Shown: positions 24,501-34,934 of the stretch, one piece after another
Layout of the letters: each line of letters begins with the position of its first letter
How positions within the stretch are numbered: position 1 is the first letter of the stretch
Origin: Omphiscola glabra
Lineage: Eukaryota; Mollusca; Gastropoda; Lymnaeidae
Length of the DNA stretch: 64,000 nt
NCBI GenBank assembly: GCA_964017045.1
Contig: OZ024802.1
Span: 9,994,435 to 10,058,434 of the forward strand
Reading direction: 5' to 3'
The notes under the pieces: model-generated
Told to the model about the DNA's origin: nothing
Seen by the model: only the letters and a program-made list of their open reading frames with translations
Database searches by the model: none
Translations under genes and position numbers: made by a program

Positions 24501-27500
24501 GTTTGAAAAATCCATGCTTCTCACGCGGACGTATGTTGCCTGCTCACGCATCGAAAAAACTTCTAATTTTTTTTTGTGTATATAGCAGACGGAAAAAACA
24601 ATAAATATTTTCTATTTAAAAATTACTTTAAGACTTAATTAAAACACAAACACTTTTTTCACTGAATGGCATCGCAACGCATGCCGGGTTCTCGCTAGTA
24701 TACAATAGTGTGATAGGTTTCATCTCTTTAGTTGGAACACAAAGTTGATGTGGTGTAACCAAAATTTAAAAAGTAGAAAATAGTTGCAGCTTTTAAGAGG
24801 ATGTCCTACAGCTAGTTCTTCAAATCTCGGCCCGCGGGACAAATCCTGCCTGCCATAGGTATTAAGGCCCGCCTGGCTAGCATCAACAAATATGAAACCA
24901 GACGTTGATCAATAGCCATACTTCCCTTAAAAACTATTAAATTTATTGAATATATTTTTCCGGCATTTTAAATATTTTATGTAATTGATTTTCAAGTTTT
25001 ATTTACTACAAAAAATATCTGCAATATGTATAGAACCCCGACAGTGTCAGAGGCACACTGATCCGACTCGAAACAGCGTCTGGGGACACTGATCCGGCCT
25101 CTTTTTTAAAAGTTTGTTGACAACTAAACCTTTCTCAAATCGTTGTTTAAATTTTCCTCTTTTTCAAAGTATTGGAACACTAAACTATGATATTTGTTTA
25201 ACCGGAATACTTACAATACAGTATTATGTTAAAGTCAGTGCACCCTCGATTTCAAAAAGTTATATTGAGTGAAAGTAGTGATTACATTATCCCAGTCTAT
25301 CACTGGTAAAAATAAAGTTACTGGTGAAATTTAACGTGGTTCAAACTCGATATCAGATCAGCATAAAACAAGATGTACTTAAATAAGAATTAATTAACAA
25401 AAGATGACATCATTTTAAAAACCTAATAAGTAACCCAAGGTTGTTGTTTTTAGGAAAAGCTGGTTTAAAAAAATATATATATATAATAAGACTCAATTTC
25501 CATTAAGCCTATTCCCGCTAAGATAATATTATAGTTATAGTCTGATAGCTACCAAAACCTGGGTAGTAAATTGGTGAAAGAACGAGAAGTGTTGGAAACA
25601 TACGGGGACATTAAAAATCGAAGTCGTTTGGAAATAACAGCCCTTTTGCTATTTCAGTTGTGCGGAGAACAGAAACATTTAGAGATAACATAGTGCTACA
25701 GATACGTGAGAAAGCTAGGAACTTGCTGTGGTATTCTCTGGCATTTGCTGCCTAGTTTTTGAGATTCGAATATGTGTGCACTAGTTCTGATGTAACTATC
25801 TTTTTGCTAACGTCGCCTTCTTTGCTAACTTTTTAGTAAATAAATTGTTTGGCTGTCTTTGCGTTTTGCATTGCACGCCACTCACCCATGATTAACATGA
25901 AATACTAAACTTAGTTTTCGTCTTTTTTCCCAGAGATTACGTTCTGGCTTGTAAGTAGTGTACAGAATGATTATCCGGCCTGCGCTCAAGTCATTTTTTC
26001 TTGTTATCCGGCCTGTCGTTAAAAAAGTTTGGTGAACCCGGCTTTAAACAATTGTCCTACCGTATAAAAGATTGTTTTGATTTTGGTTTTAAAACAATTT
26101 TTAATTGTGTATTTCATTTTTTTCCCCTCGTAACACTTGAAGTAGCTTCGCGGATTATTAGTGTTCCGCGGAGCACGGATTGAGGACCACTGAGTTAAAT
26201 CCTAAATTTTATTAATATTATTATTATTATTGGTCTTATATAGCGCCATACCCCAGCCTAGGGCTGGGCGCGCTGTACAAAGAAACTAAACATATTAAGG
26301 ACATCATCTTACGTAAGCCTCGTGAAATGGCAGTTGTGATGGGTTGAACAATACATCAGTCAAGTCACACAGGATCACAACCTCTGGGTCACCTTTAAAA
26401 AGTTGTAGTGATAGAGTCAAAACTTAACTTCAATTCACATGTTTGATTTATACTTTAATAACATTAAATAATAGTCATTATATGACTTGGAAAAAGATTG
26501 AAGATTATAGTTCACCTCCCTTAACTCAGTGGCTCTTACATTTTTGTAGCACAGCACCCTTTGTAGACACCCATTATTACAAAAAAAAAAGGATTGTAAT
26601 AAAATAGATTAATATGAAATAATTCAGTTGCACTTACAGGCGTTCATCTGATTTAATTTACTTGCTAGAAACAGGCACAAACTCAATGGTGCACACGTGC
26701 ACAAACAAACTCAATGGCGCACACGTGCACAAACATAATTCACCACAAAATCCTCTGCTGCTAATATAAAAAATGCAAATAATCTTGATTTCCAAGGTCT
26801 TCCCGCACCCCTTGGAACCCATGCTTAAGAACCCTTGCTTGACTTATCCTAATAAGTCCAGTACAGTGATACCATGTTAACACGTTTCCTTGACCTGCAC
26901 ATCTATTGTGGAACATAGGGAAGAACATTACAGTAAAGTTAGTTGTGACACTCATGTCTGCTTTGATTTTCCCTCTGGAGGAAATAACGTTTTCAACTGA
27001 GTTATGTTATTAACAGCAGTTCTTTTATATCATCTTTGGCTCTGTGATATCAATAGCTCAGAATCTCGATCGTAACGTGAACTAAGCGTGTAGAAAAATG
27101 TTGGTGTGCAAATGTTCATTGAAGGTGCATGGAGTACAGTTATTACCACGGGAACTCGCTTGTTAAAGCAATGCCTTACTGAAAAAAATAGCACGAATAT
27201 TTAACGCCCGTAACTGATGTGGGTGGGAGTAATATGTAGTGGACATGTTCACACTCACTGGACATAACTTCTATCTACAACTTACATGGTATGGGTGGGG
27301 AAGTAGAAGGTGGACATGTTCACACTCACTGGATATGACTTCTATCTACAACTTTCATGGTATGGGTGGGGAAGTAGGAGGTGGACATGTTCACACTCAC
27401 TGGATATGACTTCTATCTACAACTTACATGGTATGGGTGGGGGAAGTAGGAGGTGGACATGTTCACACTCACTGGATATGACTTCTATCTACAACTTTCA

Positions 27501-30500
27501 TGGTATGGGTGGGGAAGTAGGAGGTGGACATGTTCACACTCACTGGATATTACTTCTATCTACAACTTACATGGTATGGGTGGGGGAAGTAGGAGGTGGA
27601 CATGTTCACACACTAGCCATATATGCATCTATGTACATACCTTGTATGGGTGGGGGAAGTATGAGGTGGGCATGTTCACACTCATTGGCCGTGTCGGACA
27701 TCCAGCCGTAGAAGAATTGCTGCAGTGAATACGGATCTGAAATTTTATTGATTTGTTTAAAATGTATCATGTTCGGTATGAAATTTTACGTTTGATCTTA
27801 GCCAAGGGTATTATACTTTATAGCCCCGGTATGTACTCCCGGTATGTACTCCCGGTATGGACTCCCGGTATGGACCCCCGGTATGTAACCCCAGTATGGA
27901 CCCCGGTATGTAACCCCTCTATGTAACCCCGGTATGGAGCCCGGTATGGAGCCCGGTATGTATCCCTAGTATGTACCCCCGGTATGGACCCCCTGTAAGG
28001 ACCCCGCATGATTTGTAACAGTGAGGCTCAATTATTTATTCAGTTAACTTTTATATGTCTTGACTTTGTTCTTTAATTTACACCTGAAAACTAGTTAGTC
28101 ATTTATTAATTTTCCGGTGGTGGGGCACCTGACCCTTCTTTTTTATGTAGTGCGACTGCCAATGACGGACCATTAAATTATTATAGGATTCATGTGCCGT
28201 TGTAAGTTTACGTCAACAACTCTAACGTAATGTCAACAGCCGCCATGATTTAAATGGTGGGTTTTTTGTATTTCAAATTTATTCCAATGTTTTCTGGACG
28301 GCATCAGTAACAATGATCTCAGGACTCCTCCCCCTTTCCCGTCCATTGCTGTACATGTTGATGAAATTAATCTACCTAGCATTTAAACGCTCTTTGCTTG
28401 TAAACAAATGACTTCCACGTCAAACAGAGCTATGCAATATCATTTCAGATGTCCACCGTCCCATGCTTGCCATTATGTCCTGTGTCAGTGTTGTACGCCA
28501 GAAAGGATGACATGGGACAGATGTGAGATAGGGCAGGGTTGGCACGGAGTTTCCTCTGTATCTCAAAGGCAGTGTGAGATTTCCAGTTCAAAGGCCGTTA
28601 CAAAGACAAAACTCATTGCTATAGAAAGCATGCAAACCTCGGTGTCGGCGTTCGTATTTGAAACCGCGTATAAAAATAAATTCCCCTTTTGAAAGATGAT
28701 GTCTGAACTGCCCAGATTTGTGTCTGCTTACATCATTATTTCAGTCACATAAATAATTACGCCAAATTATACAATGAAAAATAGTAATACGATTGAAACA
28801 CTTAGAAAAGACAAACGTGTCTTATAACAGCTTTTCCCAAACGTTTTTTTATGGCCCTGTTATTTCTATGTTTCTCCTTCGTAACCCACTAACGGTGTTA
28901 TATAAGTTATTCAGATCTATAAGTCAAAGAAACAGAGTTGTTATATAAGTTATTCAGGTCTATAAGTCAAATGAAACAGAGTGGAATCCCCACACGAGTT
29001 TTATATAGCTCAATTATAACGCATTAATTCTTACCAAAATTTTAACAAATAAAACAGATACCTATTAAATAATTATCAGGGGCCATTGGTTTGGTGGTTT
29101 GGCTAACGAGCTGCCACAATGAGACAGCGAAACATTCGCTTGCTAGTACAGATTCAACGATAGCTACTCTTATTTTTAGGTTTTCGAAATGGGAAAAATA
29201 GAGAAAACCCCAAACTCCAAGTTGTTTTTTTATAGAAAATTTGTTTCGCGGCAATGTATTTTTGCCTTTGTGGCCCGGTACCGGGCCACACCCAGCATTT
29301 GGGAAAGCTGTCTTAAGATCTTTGAACTTTCTATAAATTGCATCATACCACACCTTTAAGATCTTTGAACTTTGTTTCTATAAATTGAATCATACCACAC
29401 TCTAAGATCTTTGAACTTTCTATAAATTGCGTCATACCACACTTTAAGGTTTTTGAACTTTCTATAAATTGCATCATACCACACCTTTAAGATCTTTGAA
29501 CTTTGTTTCTATAAATTGAATCATACCACACTCTAAGATCTTTGAACTTTCTATAAATTGCATCACACCACACTCTAAGATTTTTGAACTTTCTATAAAT
29601 TGCATCATACCACACTCTAAGATATTTGAGCTTTGTTTCTATCAATTGCATCATACCACACTCTAAGATCTTTGAACTTTTTTTATTTAAATTGCATCAT
29701 ACAACACTCTAAGATCTTTTAATTTTTTTTATAAATTGTATCATACCACACTCTAAGATCTTTGAACTTTGTTTCTTTAAATTACATAATACAACACTCT
29801 AAGATCTTTTAACTTTCTATAAATTGCATCATACAACACTCTAAGATCTTTTAACTTTTTTTTATAAATTGTATCATACCACACTCTAAGATCTTTGAAC
29901 TTTCTATAAATTGCATCATACCACACTCTAAGATCTTTGAACTTTCGATAAATTGCATCATACCACACTCTAAGATCTTTGAACTTTTTTATAAATTGTA
30001 TCATACCACACTCTAAGATCTTTGAACTTTCTATAAATTGCATCATACCACACTCTAAGACCATGAAGTCAACCGGCAGCCTGAAGTCATCAGATACAGC
30101 ATGAAACGTAGGCTCCTCTGGGCTGCCTGTGACGTCATTCATGGTGAGACTGTACTTAACTGTGGCATACACAACCCGCTGGAGTTGAAATTGTGAGAGG
30201 TGGTGATCATTTTTTAAAGTATTAATTGCCAGCACTTTTAAATGAAATTCAAATATAGCATATTTATTTATTTTTTAATTATTAAATTGTTATAACTGTA
30301 GATTAAATGTAAATGCGCTTGAACAGAATTAAGTTAATGATTTTTTTTTAACTAGTTTTATATTAAAACGAAACTAAAATTTTCTAAAAATGATATAATA
30401 ATATAACACTAGAGACAGTGGACTAGAATTCCAGTGGTATAAGACTGGCATACTTTTAACATAACTTTTGATACGCTCTTGAAGCTCATACAAATTTTAC

Positions 30501-33500
30501 AATTATTCTTTCAATAAATGTATATTGCACCTGTGTTTCATTGTCATGGATGCATTATGGGCTGATAAGGGTAACATCTGTGTACCCCAAACCCCCCCAC
30601 ACCCCAACCCCCTCCAATTTTCTATATAAACAAATATACCGAAACGCCCTTGCGGTGTCCTACATTTAATATTCAATACTTCTAGTTTGACGTGATCAGT
30701 TTCATCAACTGTTTTATTTTAAAATAACAACTCGGTCATTACAACGACGATGATACGTGATAAAATACACCCCGCCTCAGAGCGTTTGAATTTATTTAAA
30801 GAAACGTGGTGAAATCACATCAGATGAACCGTCAGTTTGACTGACACATGACGACGCTCCGATCTGTCTGCGGCACAACAGCCCGGCTCATATCCAACAT
30901 ACAGTAATTATGGTGCAGATATTCCCAGCACCCTCCCATTGCCGCATTAGCCGCCAATTTACATATCAGTGAAATTGGTTTACACTAGCGCCTGCTTCTA
31001 GCAGCGTTCAAACAAGAGCGGCTCAGCGTCATTTTCTCAACTTTTTACGGCTTCATCTCCAGAGCTTCCCTATTTGTATGCATATCGATGCTACGAGAAA
31101 AACTGAGAGGAGCAGCTATGGCATTGGTGACAGCACAGCCATGATGATGCAAAGAGAAGTGTGGAATTCAAAGAGCTCTCTGAGAAAATAGAAAGAGAAA
31201 AAAAAATTGTCGAAGAGGGGAGAAATTTTCTCGTTTGAATAGACGTATTTTTACCCTACAAGTGCTGTTTTCATTGAGAGAAGAATGAAGCACTGTTACA
31301 AAAAGAAGCGTTTGAAAAATTGAAGGCAAGAAATGCGTTATTCTAAAGGCTAATCACACAAGTGAGAATTGTTTTTATATATTAATGTTTGTTGATTTAT
31401 TTTGTCTGGCTTGTAGAGTGCTCGGACGTACAGTGATAGAGTCAACATATAGACATGTTCACATGTCTGTTGATAAACTGGCTTGTAAAGTACTCAGACG
31501 TACAGTGTTAGATTCAACAAACAGACATGCTCCCCAGGTCTATTGATAATCTGGCTTGTAAGGAGCTCAGGCGTACAGTGATAGATTCAACAAACAGACA
31601 TGCTCCCCGGTCTATTGATAAACGCTGACCGGCAATGTCAAGAAAATACTATAGAAAAAACAGAATTTGTTTTACGGAGACGGTAATTATCTATAGGAAA
31701 TGGCAAAGAAAAACAATGACATCGCGTATCCGTGATTTAGTTTTGGGAGAGACGCTTTTAAAAAAATTGTTCTATCTAAATTATAGATACATTAAATTAT
31801 CAACATAATGTTAACCAGTGGCTCTCAAACGTTTTCCGGCCGCCGCCAATTGGCATCATACACTCGCCTTGACCGCGTATAACTATTTTTAACTATGGTT
31901 CACAATCATTTTTTGTTGACCCTTTTAACAACTGCTGTAATCGTAAACTTGATTTTGTTCACCAATCGAGAGAATATCCTAAAATTTCTCAGAATATCTT
32001 ATGTAGCATATCCAATGATTGCCAAGGACTACCAGACTAAATATCTTATGTAGCATATCCAATGGTAGCCAATGACTACTAGACTGAATATCTTATGTAG
32101 CTTATCTAATGGTAGCCAATGACTACCAGACTAAATATCTTATATAGCATATCCAATGGTTGCCAAGCACCACCATACGTTATCTTGCATCTCCCCCTTC
32201 CTTTCTAGTTCTGATGGGCTAGGAAATTAGTATAACTAGCGACGGTCTTATATTTCCTTTAAATTGAGTTATATTTCTAAATTCAAAGTAACCCTTGCAA
32301 CCATACAAATATTCTCTTCAATACCAGGCACAGAAACATCGCGCATCCCCTCTACATAAATAGGAGCCAGAATGATCAATACATTGATTGTGGGCCCTTA
32401 AAATATAGAAGAAGAAAGGCAGACTCAGCGTTGGCTCTTAAAGAACTTTTAAAGGCTTTTAATTATGATTTGAAAAAAAAAACATGTTTCCAATGTAATC
32501 GCCAACGCCCTCTTCGAGAGTCCCAGCGCCCCAAAAATCCCCCGAGCCGCTCATCAGCCCCCCCCCCCCCGAGCAACCCCATCCCCTTTGGGGCGATATC
32601 GCCCACTTTGAGCAACCCTGATGTAAACAGTTGATTATCGCATTGATTGGAAATATCCCGTAGTGGCATCAATATATGGGGGCCAGGTCTTTATTTTTAC
32701 AAAGCAAGAATTGTAAACAGGAATATATTTGTTAACGCTATACGCTTTGCGGAGCATAGGATGTTTTGGTTAGAACTGGTCCACAGCTTGTGTAGAAACA
32801 CAAATGCTACTCTACTCAGTCTACTTGAAGTATAACTAAAGTCGATACCGTTTCAAAATTAACGCCTGGAGTAGTCAGCCATGTCTCCGGAAATGTTTTT
32901 TTATCCTCATAAATATACCTTAGTCAAAATGACCGTTGTACTTAATGTAATCGTTGTACTTAATGTAATCGTTGTACTTAATGTAATCGTTGTATTTAAT
33001 GTAATCGTTGTACATAATGTAATCGCATCTCTACTTACCTTGATGACACTGAGATCAATCTGATCGGTCAGAGCATAAATGTCTTTTTGTACCACGTGAC
33101 CGGGGTGTCCACTCAAAACGATAATCTCCAGCTCCTTAAAGTTTGATGGCGCCTAATGTAACATGATAGATTATAACGAAACCAGTGAATGACATAAACA
33201 GAGACCACTATCCAGGTTCAGTAATGCCCTTTGCATGGTTAGATTATATAGGTCCATGTTAAGTGCATTGTTTATACTATTTGCACTATGGCACACTTCT
33301 TGCATTCACCCAATGGCATGATCATACAGCCTTGAAACGTTTAAACCAGAGGTCCCATTCTTTTTTGTCTCGTAGACCCCTTGCCATGTTTTTTGGTTTT
33401 TGTGTAGACCCCCTGGTTACCTGATATGACCCACTAGTTTATAATAATTCCTAAACAGTTTTATGGTTTTAAAATTTTTACTTCATTGGTACTTTTATTA

Positions 33501-34868
33501 TTTGTTGTATGAAGATATATGTCTTTATATTATAAGGTAATATTATGCAAGTAAATAGGTATTTTCTGTTTTGTGGATTATTCCATTCATGGAATGCCAA
33601 AATAGAAGTCACGACCTGCTTACATGAGATCCACTATCGTTGACCCCCATTTTCATTTCATGGACCACCAACTTTTTCTCTCGCTGACATGGACCCCTTG
33701 CAAGTTGTCGTCGACCCCTGGGAATCACTGGTTTAAACAATGGTTTACGTCCAATCATTGAGACGTAACATAATCTTTACATTTTCTTTGCTCCCCAAAG
33801 CTCAGATATGGAAGTGTTCTGATATGAAAAATACCTTGGAAGAAAATTGCGGAAAGAGGCCAACGCAGTGAATGGACTGTGGACTAACTCTCCCAAATTG
33901 CACGGATTTATTACAGAAGAATATATCTTCGTCAATATAAATGTGTTCATTTCCAATACTCTCCGTAGATTAAAATTGACGAAGTCCTTGAGCATAATGT
34001 ATTGAACGTGTTTAAATGATAGACATGCACTGATTACCTGGGGCAAATTTCCAACGTATCTCTTAAACTGGTTGCAGGCTTCTGTTATTCCTTCAAGAAG
34101 ACACGAGCCATAACCCTTACTCTGATGGTTGGTCAAAGATTCATCGAGGAATGTCCTCATGTCGGTGAAAGCATCGTGGAGTCGAACAAAGTTTCCTTTC
34201 GTACAGGCCAGTGGTAAGACAAGCTGTGATAAGACAAGTTAGTGGTGAGACACGTCAGCAGTATGAGAAGCTGTGGTGAGACAAGGCAGTGGTGGTAAGA
34301 CAAGTTAATGGTAAGACACGCTAGGGTGAAACAAGCCAGTGAAAAGACAAGTTAATGGTAAGACACACTGGGGTGAGACAAGCCAGTGGTAAGACAAAGA
34401 CAAGCTGATGGTAAGACAGGCTGCGGTGAGATAAACTATATTTGTTGCTAAGGGATCTGTAATGATTTCTGCGTTAATAATTAATAATTTTATAAGTTAA
34501 TAATTTTTCAGCATAACATATGATCTCTTATATATATATAAAGATAGTAAGAGAGAGAATCATTAACGGAATCAGGTACTCCAACCATCGAATTCAAGAG
34601 AACACCATTAGTTAGTACTGTCGACTATACTACTTGTTGAAAACTCTCAATACGTAATCTACTGATTCTACGATACATTCATAATTCGTCATATTACATA
34701 GAAGTCTATTTGACTACGTTCTTCTATGCCTCAATTTAATTTTCGAGCCTTGTTGAATGAAGTTTTCAATACACAAAGATATCATAACTGTTTACATTTC
34801 CTCCAAGAACGGCTTCTTTGAATTTAAGAGACAACGGGTTCCCCCGTTTCATACCAATATATATATAT

Positions 34869-34934
<66 letters not shown>

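Noticed and set aside
27310..27728. 133- and 91-codon repeat frames
   Set aside because: Created by the 71-72-bp tandem array.
29777..30235. 152-codon minus-strand frame as a single gene
   Set aside because: Only its first part is M1AP exon 5; the rest is the 42-bp array read through.
31816..32620. One hAT element from CAGTGGCTCTCAAACG to GAGCAACCCTG
   Set aside because: Flanking octamers ATGTTAAC and ATGTAAAC differ by one base, but the two ends are not inverted copies of each other; more likely two separate fragments.
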